Origin: Micrococcus sp023147585 | Lineage (GTDB): Bacteria > Actinomycetota > Actinomycetes > Actinomycetales > Micrococcaceae | Assembly (NCBI RefSeq): GCF_044872765.1 | Contig: NZ_CP085253.1 | Location: 744,001 to 808,000, forward strand | Direction of reading: 5' to 3' | Length of the DNA: 64,000 nt | Shown: positions 9,033-17,439 of the stretch, in pieces | Layout of the letters: every line of letters begins with the position of its first letter | How positions within the stretch are numbered: position 1 is the first letter of the stretch | Program-made: the position numbers and the translations under genes | Notes under the pieces: model-generated | The model's input: only the letters and a program-made list of their open reading frames with translations | Told to the model about the DNA's origin: nothing | Database searches by the model: none

Positions 9033-9419
9033 TCAGCTGACGTGCGAGGCGTAGCCCTCGGCGTCCATGAGGCCGTCGAGCTCGGCGGCGTCGGAGAGGG
9101 TGATCTCCAGCAGCCAGCCGCCCTCGTACGAGGCGCTGTTGACGAGGCCGGGCTCGCCGTCGAGCTCCTCGTTGACGGCCGAGACCGTGCCGGACACCGG
9201 GGCGTAGATGTCGGAGACCGACTTGGTGGACTCGACCTCACCGACAGCGGTGCCCGCGGTGACCTCGGTGCCGACCTCGGGGAGGTCGACGTAGACCACG
9301 TCGCCGAGGGCGTCCTGGGCGAAGTCGGTGATGCCGACGCGCACGGTGCCCGCGGCGTCGGCCTCGGCGATCCACTCGTGCTCGGCGGAGTACTTCAGTC
9401 CTGCGGGGATGGTGCTCAT
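9033..9419 (-). CDS. gcvH: Glycine cleavage system H protein
   Basis: Lipoyl carrier that shuttles the aminomethyl group between the P, T and L proteins of the glycine cleavage system. It has 128 residues, the normal size. The lipoylation site is K66 in GEVESTKSVSDI, after the conserved GITDFAQDALGDVVYVDLPEVG. The ATG at 9419 gives the canonical N-terminus MSTIPAGLKYSAEHEW; AAGGGG lies upstream. No gcvT or gcvP is in the window; gcvH is similarly separate beside garA in mycobacteria. A TAAGGT -10-like element lies about 50 bases upstream on the transcript. Confidence 0.95.
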   Translation of the reverse strand: MSTIPAGLKYSAEHEWIAEADAAGTVRVGITDFAQDALGDVVYVDLPEVGTEVTAGTAVGEVESTKSVSDIYAPVSGTVSAVNEELDGEPGLVNSASYEGGWLLEITLSDAAELDGLMDAEGYASHVS

Positions 9420-9520
9420 CGGGAGGGCCCCTTCACTGGTGGAGACGACGGTGGGTGCTCTCCAGCACCTTACCGAATCCGCGGGTGACTCGCGCCACCG
9501 CACGGCACTCGGAACGCTCG

Positions 9521-9550
9521 GCGCCCCGCACCGGGAGGGGTGCGGGGCGC
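9521..9550 (-). terminator. Terminator hairpin after the POT transporter gene
   Basis: GCGCCCCGCACC (9521-9532) and its exact complement (9539-9550) form a 12-bp stem with a 6-base loop. It lies 48 bp beyond the transporter stop codon and before gcvH on the same strand. Confidence 0.65.
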
Positions 9551-9597
9551 GGAGCGGGCCTGCGACGGCGCGCGGGCCGGGAGGGGAACGGCGTGCG

Positions 9598-11136
9598 TCA
9601 GCGCACGCCGCGCATGCCGCGGCGGATGGCCGGGGCCAACAGGAGCATGAGCAGGCCCACGCCCACGGTCACGGCGCCGATGACGCCGAAGTAGCCGGCC
9701 TCGTTCTGCTCGGAGTAGGACCCGGCGAGGGACCCGGCGAGGGCCGAGCCCAGCGCGACGGCGAGGTTGAACAGTGCCACCGTCATCACGGGGAAGGCCG
9801 CGGGCGCCAGCTTCGTGGACAGGGAGAGGCCGACGGGCGACACCATCAGTTCGCCCAGCGTCATGACGAAGAGGATCAGCGTGAGCCACAGCAGCGGCAC
9901 GGAGGCCACGCCCGCCATGGGGATGAAGAGCAGGAACGCGAGGCCGATCAGGAGGATGCCGATGCCGAACTTCACCGGGGTGGAGGGCTGGCGGTTCCCG
10001 AGGCGGGTCCACAGGGCCGCGTAGATCGGCGCGAAGGCGATGATGAACACCGGATTGATCGAGTTGACCCACTCCATCGGGGCCTCCCAGCCGGCGACGA
10101 CGCGATCGAGGCGGTTCTCCGAGTACAGGGCCACCACGGTGAACTGCTGCTGGAACAGCGCGAAGAACACCGCGGTGCCGACGAAGAGCGGGATGAAGGC
10201 CTTCACGCGCGACCGCTCGTCCGCGTCCACCTTGGACGAGGTCAGGAGCACCACGAAGATCCCGACCGCCGCGAGGGCGGAGAGCACGACGACGGCGTCG
10301 GCGAGGTTGTCCACCGTCACCAGTCCGGTGAGGAACAGCGCCGCGACGACGGCCACGGCGGCGAGCGCGATGAGCGCCCAGCGGCCGTACTGGGAGCGCG
10401 GCAGCGGGTCCGGGACGCCGTGCACGCTGTCCGGGAGGTCCTTGCGCGTCAGGGCGTACTGCGTCAGGCCGATGGCCATGCCCGCCGCGGCAAGGCCGAA
10501 GCCCACATGGAAGCCCCACATGTCGCGGGCCCAGCCCGTGAGGAGCGGGCCGATGAGGGCGCCGATGTTCACGCCCATGTAGAAGATGGAGAAGCCGGCG
10601 TCACGGGCCCGGTCGCCCTTGGCGTAGAGCGAGCCCACGATGTTGGCCGCGTTCGCCTTGAGGCCGCCGGAGCCGATGGCCACGAGGAAGAGGCCGAGGA
10701 TGAGGCCCGGCACGCCCGGGACGAGGGCGAGGGCGATGTGGCCGAGCATGATCCCGATGGCGGAGAAGAACAGGGTCTTCTCGGAGCCGATCAGGCGGTC
10801 GGCGACCCAGCCGCCGAGGATGCAGAAGACGTAGACCATGCCGCCGTACGCGCCCACGATGCCCGTGGCGACCGCGCGGTCGATCCCCAGGCCGCCGTCC
10901 GCGACGGACCAGTACATGTAGTACACGAGCATGGCCTGCATGCCGTAGAAGGAGAACCGCTCCCACATCTCCACGGAGAAGATGTTGGCGAGGGGTCCGG
11001 GCTGGCCGAAGAACCGCCGGCCCGAGGGGTTGTGCGCGTCCGGCGCGCCGGGCGACGGCGCCGTGGCGGGGTTCACGCGGGCGGAGGGCTCGACGTCGGG
11101 CGCGGAGCCGGGGGCGGTGTCTGTGCGATGGATCAC
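9598..11136 (-). CDS. POT-family proton-coupled di-/tripeptide transporter
   Basis: Inner-membrane symporter that takes up small peptides with protons (PTR2/POT family, DtpT-like). The predicted product is 512 residues with about 14 hydrophobic segments. The proton-coupling signature is present as EMWERFSFYGM (about residues 56-66), as is the POT motif GSGGLKANAANIVGSLY. A cytosolic loop (RKDLPDSVHGVPDPLPRSQY) lies mid-protein. The start is not certain: GTG at 11136 is preferred, with GGGAGG about 11 bases upstream. The first 40 residues are Pro/Ala-rich and poorly conserved in character. The next gene, apt, is divergent, with about 140 bp between them. Confidence 0.87.
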   Translation of the reverse strand: MIHRTDTAPGSAPDVEPSARVNPATAPSPGAPDAHNPSGRRFFGQPGPLANIFSVEMWERFSFYGMQAMLVYYMYWSVADGGLGIDRAVATGIVGAYGGMVYVFCILGGWVADRLIGSEKTLFFSAIGIMLGHIALALVPGVPGLILGLFLVAIGSGGLKANAANIVGSLYAKGDRARDAGFSIFYMGVNIGALIGPLLTGWARDMWGFHVGFGLAAAGMAIGLTQYALTRKDLPDSVHGVPDPLPRSQYGRWALIALAAVAVVAALFLTGLVTVDNLADAVVVLSALAAVGIFVVLLTSSKVDADERSRVKAFIPLFVGTAVFFALFQQQFTVVALYSENRLDRVVAGWEAPMEWVNSINPVFIIAFAPIYAALWTRLGNRQPSTPVKFGIGILLIGLAFLLFIPMAGVASVPLLWLTLILFVMTLGELMVSPVGLSLSTKLAPAAFPVMTVALFNLAVALGSALAGSLAGSYSEQNEAGYFGVIGAVTVGVGLLMLLLAPAIRRGMRGVR

Positions 11137-11265
11137 CGATCCACTGTCCTCCCGGACGCCCTCGTTATCAAACTGACAAGGGGTGATGCTCGACACTCGA
11201 CGGACGTTGCGGGGGCGGCGGGCTCTCTCATCCCGCGCCCGGAGGGCCACCCGCGGGCGCCCGTC

Positions 11266-11277
11266 TACGCTGGCCCC
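11266..11277 (+). promoter_or_regulatory. Putative leaderless promoter (-10) of apt
   Basis: TACGCT (11266-11271) is followed by exactly 6 bases and the apt ATG. No Shine-Dalgarno sequence is seen. The same -10 to start distance recurs at other genes in this window. No good -35 is visible. Confidence 0.45.
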
Positions 11278-11799
11278 ATGCCTCACTCCCCCGAGATCGA
11301 CCGCGCCCGCTCCCTGATCCGCGTCGTCCAGGACCACCCCGTCCCGGGCGTGGCCTTCCAGGACATCACCCCGCTCCTGGCCGACGCCCGGGCGTTCCGG
11401 GCGTGCGTGGAGGCGCTGGTGGAGCCTTTCGCGGGGTCGTTCGACGTGGTGGCCGGGGTGGAGGCCCGCGGCTTCCTGCTGGCAGGCGCCGCCGCGATGC
11501 TCACGGGCACGGGACTCGTGCCGCTGCGCAAGGCGGGCAGGCTCCCCGCCCCGGTGGCCTCCGCGAGCTATGCGCTGGAGTACGGGGAGGCCGCCATCGA
11601 GGTCTCCGTCGACCTGCACACGGGAGACCGCGTCCTCGTCCTCGACGACGTCCTGGCCACGGGCGGCACGCTCGCCGCGGCGGCGCGGCTAGTGAGGGAG
11701 CGGGGGGCACACGTGGCCGGCGCGGCGTGCCTGCTCGAGCTCGAGAGCCTCGGCGGACGGGCGGCCGTGCCCGATGCCCACGCACTCATCCGCGTCTGA
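11278..11799 (+). CDS. apt: Adenine phosphoribosyltransferase
   Basis: Purine salvage enzyme that makes AMP from adenine and PRPP in the cytosol. It has 173 residues, the usual length. Typical elements are HPVPGVAFQDITPLL near residue 17, EARGFLLAGAAA near 60, LVPLRKAGRLP near 82 and the PRPP-binding loop VLVLDDVLATGGT near 120. The ATG at 11278 lies 6 bases after a TACGCT element, suggesting a leaderless transcript. A strong hairpin follows at 11852-11890. In many actinobacteria apt precedes relA; here it is alone. Confidence 0.94.
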   Translation: MPHSPEIDRARSLIRVVQDHPVPGVAFQDITPLLADARAFRACVEALVEPFAGSFDVVAGVEARGFLLAGAAAMLTGTGLVPLRKAGRLPAPVASASYALEYGEAAIEVSVDLHTGDRVLVLDDVLATGGTLAAAARLVRERGAHVAGAACLLELESLGGRAAVPDAHALIRV

Positions 11800-11851
11800 C
11801 CCGGACAGGCGGTCACATGGACGGCCCGTCACACCGAGGGGCCCGGACGCA

Positions 11852-11890
11852 GAAGGACCCGGCCCCGCCTGCGGCGGAACCGGGTCCTTC
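11852..11890. terminator. Bidirectional terminator between apt and tRNA-Pro
   Basis: GAAGGACCCGG (11852-11862) pairs perfectly with 11880-11890. It ends the apt transcript (+) and lies directly downstream of the tRNA-Pro gene (-). Confidence 0.7.
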
Positions 11891-11896
11891 GATCGG

Positions 11897-11970
<74 letters not shown>

Positions 11971-12308
11971 TGGCGACTCCGCGTCCTGCGCGGTTCGGCA
12001 CCCGATGATCCTACACCGCCCCCGGCCGGGAGGCGAATCGGCGAGGACGACGCGGCGGGGACCCACCGCTCGGAGACGAACAAGGGGCCCACGTCCGCTT
12101 CCGCGACCATGCACCCCTTGCCCCTGTACCAAGGGTGACCCGACCGAGAGTCCCCCAGTGTCCGCGGCCTTCGCCGAGGCGTCCCGCGGTGGTCTACACG
12201 CATCTGTGGCAGGGCCGTCCCGGGGGACGGCACGAACCATCGATGATCATGCGTACGCGGGTGAGGATAGCACGGGAGCCGCCTCCCGCCGTGCCACGGC
12301 GCCGCAGG
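11971..12308. other. Gene-free interval upstream of tRNA-Pro
   Basis: About 340 bp with no convincing coding region. It holds the probable tRNA promoter (TAGGAT near 12005-12010 in complement) and a small hairpin, CCCTTG/CAAGGG, at about 12116-12136. Nothing else is recognised. Confidence 0.5.
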
Positions 12309-12797
12309 TCAGAACGTGAACGCGCGGTCCCCCACGCGGAACTCCACGTCCTTCAGGTCTGGCATGGACTCCTTGGCCCTCTCGGCGGCGTCCCGCAGCT
12401 GACCCTCGAGCTCGGCGGGGTCCGCGGAGAGGACGTCGTCGGCGTAGTCCACGATCACCCTGCCCTCCTCCTTCATGGCCTCCACGTCCACGACGTCGTC
12501 CACGGAGGGCAGGGAGGACACGAGCTCGTCGGCCGTGGCCTGCGCGTCCTCGGAGGCGTCGCCGAGCCCGGAGAGGGCGTCCTCGGCCCGCTGCCGCAGG
12601 TCCGGGAGGTCGACCCGGCGGTCGGCCTCGTCCTCGAGCTCCTGGATGCGCTGCTCGGCCCGGGAGATCCGCTCGTTCGCGCTCTCCAGGGCGGCCTGGG
12701 TCTCGGAGTCGTCCGCGGCACAGCCGCTGAGGGTCAGCGCCAGGGCGGCGACGGCGGCCATCGAGGCCGCGGGGCGGGGGCGTCGGCGGGTTCTCAT
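12309..12797 (-). CDS. Predicted lipoprotein of unknown function
   Basis: 162 residues. The N-terminus has Arg residues, a short hydrophobic segment and a lipobox LSGC (Cys near residue 26), so the protein should be lipid-anchored outside the membrane. The mature part is strongly acidic and helical, with a likely coiled coil at about residues 30-65 (ALESANERISRAEQRIQELE). It ends in a short hydrophobic tail, FRVGDRAFTF. No enzyme motif is seen and I do not recognise the family. A TAGCCT element sits 6 bases before the ATG, so the mRNA is probably leaderless. It lies upstream of nothing obvious; der ends about 100 bp away on the other side. Confidence 0.75.
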   Translation of the reverse strand: MRTRRRPRPAASMAAVAALALTLSGCAADDSETQAALESANERISRAEQRIQELEDEADRRVDLPDLRQRAEDALSGLGDASEDAQATADELVSSLPSVDDVVDVEAMKEEGRVIVDYADDVLSADPAELEGQLRDAAERAKESMPDLKDVEFRVGDRAFTF

Positions 12798-12803
12798 GGA
12801 TCC

Positions 12804-12809
12804 AGGCTA
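12804..12809 (-). promoter_or_regulatory. Putative leaderless -10 element of the lipoprotein gene
   Basis: TAGCCT on the minus strand followed by exactly 6 bases and the ATG at 12797. Confidence 0.45.
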
Positions 12810-12836
12810 GCCGGGCGGCATGGACGTCGCATGGGA

Positions 12837-12895
12837 GCACCGCCTCCGCCGCCTGGGAGTTCACGAGCGGCGGACTCTTCCGGCGGAGGGGGTGC
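12837..12895 (-). terminator. Terminator hairpin after der
   Basis: GCACCGCCTCCGCCG (12837-12851) pairs with 12881-12895 with one mismatch. It begins 5 bp beyond the der stop codon. Confidence 0.55.
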
Positions 12896-12900
12896 CGGCG

Positions 12901-14439
12901 TCAGCGGCGGCGGCCGCGCTTCTCGCGCACGCGCATGCCGATCTCGATCGGCGTGCCCTCGAACCCGAAGGTCTCGCGGAGGCGGCGCGTGATGAAGCGG
13001 CGGTAGCCCGGATCCAGGAAGCCCGTCGTGAACAGCACGAACTTCGGGGGACGGACCGAGGCCTGCGTCGCGAAGAGGATGCGGGGCTGCTTGCCGCCGC
13101 GCAGCGGGTGCGGGTGCGCGGCCACGAGCTCGCCGAGGAACGCGTTGAGCTTGCCCGTGGGGATGCGGGTCTCCCACGAGTCGAGCGCCGTGTCCAGCGC
13201 GGGCACGAGGCGGTCCTTGTGCCAGCCGGTGAGCGCCGAGATGTTCACGCGCGGAGCCCACGCCACGTGCGCGAGGTCCCGGTCGATCTCCTTCTCGAGC
13301 TGCTCACGGCGGTCCTCGTCCACCTTGTCCCACTTGTTGAACGCCACCACGAGGGCGCGGCCGGACTCGAGCGCCATCTGCAGGATGCGCACGTCCTGCT
13401 CCGAGATGACCGAGGGGGCCTCCAGGAGGACCACGGCCACCTCGGCCCGGTCCAGGGCGGACGCGGTGCGCAGGGAGGCGTAGTAGTCCGCCCCGTGCGC
13501 CATGTGCTGGCGGCGGCGGATGCCCGCCGTGTCCACGAAGCGCCACAGGCGCCCGCCGAGCTCGATCAGCTCGTCCACCGGGTCACGGGTCGTGCCCGCG
13601 AGGTCGTCCACCACCACGCGGTCGGAGCCCGCGAGCTTGTTCAGCAGGGAGGACTTGCCCACGTTCGGGCGGCCCACGAGAGCGATGCGGCGGGGGCCGC
13701 CACGCGGCACCAGGCCCCCGTGCGCCGACTCCTCGGGGAGCGCCTCGAGGGCGGCGTCCAGCAGGTCGGCCACGCCGCGGCCGTGCACGGCCGAGACGGG
13801 GTGGGGGTAGCCGAAGCCGAGGGACCACAGCGAGGCCGCCTCGGCCTCCTGCACCATGTCGTCCACCTTGTTGGCGGCCACGATCACGGGGCGGTCCTTG
13901 CGACGCAGCATGGTCACCACGGCCTCGTCGGTGGAGGTCATGCCCACGGTGGAGTCCACCACGAACACCACGGCGTCGGCCACGTCCACCGCCAGCTCGG
14001 CCTGCTCGGCCACGCGGCGGTGGATGCCCTTCGCGTCGTGCTCCCAGCCGCCGGTGTCCACCACGGTGAAGGTGCGGCCGTTCCACTCCGCCTCGTAGGA
14101 GACGCGGTCACGGGTCACTCCCGGCACGTCCTCCACCACGGCCTCGCGGCGGCCGATGATGCGGTTCACGAGGGTGGACTTGCCCACGTTGGGGCGGCCC
14201 ACGATCGCGAGCACCGGGGGCACGGGCACGTCGGGCTCGAGGTCGTCGTCCACGTCCCAGTCGCCCAGGAGCGCGGCGTCCTCGTCGTCCAGCTCGTAGT
14301 CGGCCAGGCCGGCGCGCAGCGAGGCGGCCCGCGCGGCGGCATCCTCGTCGCTCATCGCGGCGAGGCGCTCGGCCACCTTGTCGTCGCCCGCGGGCGTGTA
14401 CTCGTCGTCCTCGGGGCGGTTCTGCGGGTTCTCGCTCAT
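12901..14439 (-). CDS. der: Ribosome-assembly GTPase Der (EngA)
   Basis: Essential GTPase for 50S ribosomal subunit maturation, with two tandem G domains and a KH-like C-terminus. The product has 512 residues, including an acidic 75-residue N-terminal extension typical of actinobacteria. First G domain: GRPNVGKSTLVNRI (near 81), DTGGWE, NKVD. Second G domain: GRPNVGKSSLLNKL, DTAG, NKWD. The C-terminus is very basic (RVREKRGRRR). Its ATG overlaps the cmk stop as ATGA, so the two are translationally coupled. It is the last gene of parA-rluB-tyrA-cmk-der and is followed by a hairpin. Confidence 0.97.
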   Translation of the reverse strand: MSENPQNRPEDDEYTPAGDDKVAERLAAMSDEDAAARAASLRAGLADYELDDEDAALLGDWDVDDDLEPDVPVPPVLAIVGRPNVGKSTLVNRIIGRREAVVEDVPGVTRDRVSYEAEWNGRTFTVVDTGGWEHDAKGIHRRVAEQAELAVDVADAVVFVVDSTVGMTSTDEAVVTMLRRKDRPVIVAANKVDDMVQEAEAASLWSLGFGYPHPVSAVHGRGVADLLDAALEALPEESAHGGLVPRGGPRRIALVGRPNVGKSSLLNKLAGSDRVVVDDLAGTTRDPVDELIELGGRLWRFVDTAGIRRRQHMAHGADYYASLRTASALDRAEVAVVLLEAPSVISEQDVRILQMALESGRALVVAFNKWDKVDEDRREQLEKEIDRDLAHVAWAPRVNISALTGWHKDRLVPALDTALDSWETRIPTGKLNAFLGELVAAHPHPLRGGKQPRILFATQASVRPPKFVLFTTGFLDPGYRRFITRRLRETFGFEGTPIEIGMRVREKRGRRR

Positions 14440-15209
14440 CGTCCCTGTCCCTTCTCGGCCGGGCGCGCCCCACGGGCTGCCTCCCCGGCCTGTTCCTCGA
14501 CGGCGGCCATCACGGCCGCCACGGTCTGCTCGAAGTCGAGCTCGGTGGAGTCCACGAGCACCACGCCCTCGGCGGGGCGGTCGAACGTGGAGACGGCGGC
14601 GTCGCGCGCGTCGCGCCCGACCACCTGGCGATTCAGCGTGCCGGCGTCGACGCCGGGCTCGCCGGCGGCGGCCAGCTGGCCTGAGCGGCGGGCCGTGCGC
14701 ACGGCCTCGGAGGCCGTCAGCAGGACGCGGGCGTGGGCATCGGGGGCCACCACGGTGGTGATGTCCCGACCCTCGGCCACCATGCGCCCGGCGTCCGCGA
14801 TGGCCGCGCGCTGGCGGCGGCGCAGCTCCTCACGCACGGGGATGACGACGGCCACGGTGGAGACGACGTCGGTCACCTCGGCACCGCGGATGGCCTCGGT
14901 GACGTCCGCCTCGCCCACGAGCACGACGTCCTCGTCCGGGTGGGTCGACTGGGTCAGCGGCATGGTGCGCGCCGCCTCGAGGATGGCCTCGGGGTCGGCG
15001 AGGTCCACCCCGGAGTCCAGGCAGTGCCACGCCACGGCGCGGTACATCGCCCCCGTGTCCAGGTAGGCGGCGCCCAGGCGCCGGGCCACCTCGCGGGACA
15101 CGGAGGACTTGCCGGACCCGGAGGGGCCGTCGACGGCCACCACGAGGGGCGCGGCGTCCGTGCGCGCGGCCTCGGCCGCGCGGGCGTGCTCAGCGGTGTT
15201 CTCGGTCAT
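14436..15209 (-). CDS. cmk: Cytidylate kinase
   Basis: Phosphorylates CMP and dCMP with ATP. It has 257 residues. The P-loop VDGPSGSGKSS is at about 26-36; the NMP-binding region contains YLDTGAMYRAVAW, and GRDITTVVAPDAHARVLLTAS is the conserved core-lid segment. ATG at 15209 follows the tyrA stop by 2 bp; an upstream in-frame Met would overlap tyrA. Short Ala/Glu-rich arms at both ends are not conserved in character. Coupled to der by an ATGA overlap. Confidence 0.95.
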   Translation of the reverse strand: MTENTAEHARAAEAARTDAAPLVVAVDGPSGSGKSSVSREVARRLGAAYLDTGAMYRAVAWHCLDSGVDLADPEAILEAARTMPLTQSTHPDEDVVLVGEADVTEAIRGAEVTDVVSTVAVVIPVREELRRRQRAAIADAGRMVAEGRDITTVVAPDAHARVLLTASEAVRTARRSGQLAAAGEPGVDAGTLNRQVVGRDARDAAVSTFDRPAEGVVLVDSTELDFEQTVAAVMAAVEEQAGEAARGARPAEKGQGR

Positions 15210-15211
15210 CC

Positions 15212-16354
15212 TCAGACCACCTTCCATCCGGCGTCGGCCAGTGCCGACACGAGTTCGTCCTTGCATCCGGGCAGCACGGACACGTCCACCATGCCCGCCC
15301 GATGCCCGGAGGCGTGCTCGAGGCGCAGGTCCTCCACGTTGACGCCCGTGCGGCCGACGGCCTCCAGGAGCGCTGCGATCTGGCCCGGGGCGTCGTCGAC
15401 GACCACGGTCACCACGGCGAACGCCTGAGGCGGCGTCCCGTGCTTGCCGGGGATGCGGGCCCGGCCCGCGTTCCCCTCGGCGATGAGCCGGGCGATCCCC
15501 AGGCGCGCGCCCGGCGCCGCTGGCTCCTCGAGCACGTCGAGCAGGCCGTCCAGGTCGTCCCGGAGGCTGCGCAGGGCAGGCACGATCCGCTCGGCGTTGC
15601 CCGCCAGGATCTGCACCCACAGCTGCGGGTCCGACGCGGCGATCCGGGTGGTGTCCCGCAGCCCGTTGCCCGCGAGGGCGAGCGACGCGTCCGCGGTGTC
15701 CTGCAGTCGCGCCGCCACGAGGGAGGCCGCGATCTGGGGGAGGTGCGAGATCAGGGCCACCGCCTCGTCGTGCGCCTGCGCGTCCATGCGGGTCGGGGTC
15801 GCCTTCAGGACGCGGGCGAGGGCCTCCCCCGCCGCCAGGGCCGCCGGCGCGGTCGTGGGCTCGGGGCACAGCACCCACGGGCTTGCCGTGAACAGCGTCC
15901 CGCGGGCGGCCACGGGGCCCGAGCGCTCGGAGCCGGCCATGGGGTGAGTGCCCAGGTGGCGATCGGCGTCGGCGGCGGAGATCTCCCCGCGCTCCACGGC
16001 CTCCCGCACCGCGCGGGCCACGCCCTCCTTGACGGAGGCGATGTCCACCACGACGGCGCCCGGCCAGCGCCGCAGCGAGTCCACCACGACGGCGGCCGTC
16101 ACGTCCGGCGGCGCCGCCACCACCACGAGGACGGGCGGGGTGTCCCGGAGAGCGTCGCCGTCGAGGTCCACCGCGACGCCGGCCCCGATGTCCTGGGCCA
16201 CGCCGCTCGCCGAGGGCGAGGGGTCGTGGAGGAGCACGGTGGACCCGGCCGCGCTGAGGCCGATGCCGATCGAGGTGCCGAGCAGGCCCGTGCCGCGGAT
16301 GAGCACGGGATCCGGGACGCCGACCGCGGCGGCGGGCGCCTCGGCGGTGCTCAC
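15212..16354 (-). CDS. tyrA: Prephenate dehydrogenase with ACT domain
   Basis: Oxidatively decarboxylates prephenate to 4-hydroxyphenylpyruvate with NAD(P)+ in tyrosine synthesis. It has 380 residues. N-terminal Rossmann motif RGTGLLGTSIG is near residue 20; the catalytic region has DIASVKEG and GTHPMAGSERSG. The helical dimer domain follows, with HDEAVALISHLPQ. The last 75 residues form an ACT domain (VVVDDAPGQIAALLEAVGRTGVNVEDL), suggesting feedback control by an amino acid, probably tyrosine. GTG start at 16354 overlaps the rluB stop as GTGA, so the gene is coupled in the operon. Confidence 0.93.
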   Translation of the reverse strand: MSTAEAPAAAVGVPDPVLIRGTGLLGTSIGIGLSAAGSTVLLHDPSPSASGVAQDIGAGVAVDLDGDALRDTPPVLVVVAAPPDVTAAVVVDSLRRWPGAVVVDIASVKEGVARAVREAVERGEISAADADRHLGTHPMAGSERSGPVAARGTLFTASPWVLCPEPTTAPAALAAGEALARVLKATPTRMDAQAHDEAVALISHLPQIAASLVAARLQDTADASLALAGNGLRDTTRIAASDPQLWVQILAGNAERIVPALRSLRDDLDGLLDVLEEPAAPGARLGIARLIAEGNAGRARIPGKHGTPPQAFAVVTVVVDDAPGQIAALLEAVGRTGVNVEDLRLEHASGHRAGMVDVSVLPGCKDELVSALADAGWKVV

Positions 16355-17310
16355 AGCCCGACCAGGGCCTTGAGGTGGCCCAGCTCCTGCTGCGAGAGCG
16401 GACGGACGCTGCCCTGCTTCTGGTCGCCCAGGAGGATCGGGCCCACCTTCACGCGGACGAGACGCTCCACGGGGTGGCCGATCTCCTGGAAGAGGCGGCG
16501 CACGATCCGGTTCTTGCCCGAGTGCAGGACGACCTCGACGAGCACGTGGCCCGGCGTGGAGTCCACGAGCTTGAAGGAGTCCACCTTGGCGATGCCGTCC
16601 TCGAGCTCGATGCCCTCGCGCAGGCGGTTGGACACGCCCTTCGCGAGCGGGCCGCGCGTCTGCACCACGTAGGTCTTGGGGACCTCGTAGCTGGGGTGGG
16701 TGAGGCGGTTGGCCAGCTCGCCGTCGTTGGTGAGGAGCAGCAGCCCCTCGGTCTCGTTGTCCAGGCGGCCCACGTGGAAGAGGTGCTCCTGGCCCGGCTT
16801 GAGGTACGTGGCGATCGAGGGACGGGCCTCGGGGTCGATCATCGTGGAGATGACGCCGCGGGGCTTGTTGAAGACGAGGTACTGACGGGAGGTGTCCGTC
16901 TGCACCGTGATGCCGTCCACGCGGATCACGGCGGAGCGGGGCTCCACGCGGACGCCGGGCTCGGTGACGATCTTGCCGTTGACCTCCACGCGGCCCTCGG
17001 CGATCAGGTCCTCGCACACGCGACGGGACGCGACGCCGGCCGAGGCCAGCACCTTCTGGAGGCGCTCGCCGTCCTCGGTGTGGACGCCCGTGAGGTCCGC
17101 GGCCTTCGCGCGGGCGGCGCCGGCGCCGCGGCCGCGACGCCCGCGGGGGCGCTCGACGGCGTTCTCGTCGAAGGGGGCCTCGCCCTGCGGACGGGCGGCG
17201 GCCCCGCGGCGGGGGCCGATCTGACGCTGGAAGTCGCGCTCCTGGAACGGGCCGCCTCGTCGTCCGACGGCGGGGGTTCGTCCGGAGCCTCGCGGCTTGC
17301 GGGAGTTCAT
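16351..17310 (-). CDS. rluB: 23S rRNA pseudouridine synthase, RluB/RsuA family
   Basis: Converts uridine to pseudouridine in ribosomal RNA. It has 319 residues. The first 75 are basic, Arg/Gly-rich and probably disordered. An S4 RNA-binding domain follows (RLQKVLASAGVASRRVCEDL, about 83-130) and then the RsuA-type catalytic domain with the aspartate motif GRLDNETEGLLLLTNDG and GKNRIVRRLFQ. Start ATG at 17310 has a GAAGGAAG ribosome-binding site. Target base is inferred from family and position in the parA-rluB-cmk-der cluster, not shown by sequence. Confidence 0.93.
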   Translation of the reverse strand: MNSRKPRGSGRTPAVGRRGGPFQERDFQRQIGPRRGAAARPQGEAPFDENAVERPRGRRGRGAGAARAKAADLTGVHTEDGERLQKVLASAGVASRRVCEDLIAEGRVEVNGKIVTEPGVRVEPRSAVIRVDGITVQTDTSRQYLVFNKPRGVISTMIDPEARPSIATYLKPGQEHLFHVGRLDNETEGLLLLTNDGELANRLTHPSYEVPKTYVVQTRGPLAKGVSNRLREGIELEDGIAKVDSFKLVDSTPGHVLVEVVLHSGKNRIVRRLFQEIGHPVERLVRVKVGPILLGDQKQGSVRPLSQQELGHLKALVGL

Positions 17311-17439
17311 GGGAGGGTGCTTCCTTCCGGGAGGCGTTCGACCGCAGACCGTCCGCCAGGGGCCGGAATGCGGAGGGGTTCACGCGGCGGTTCGCACGCG
17401 TGCACCCTCCATTGTCGCAGATCCCGGACGCTCAGCGGA

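Noticed and set aside
9033..9419. Complete glycine cleavage operon around gcvH
   Set aside because: No gcvT or gcvP is nearby; gcvH stands with garA as in mycobacteria.
11971..12308. Small proteins between tRNA-Pro and the lipoprotein gene
   Set aside because: Candidate frames lack ribosome-binding sites and have shadow-like Arg/Pro-rich composition.
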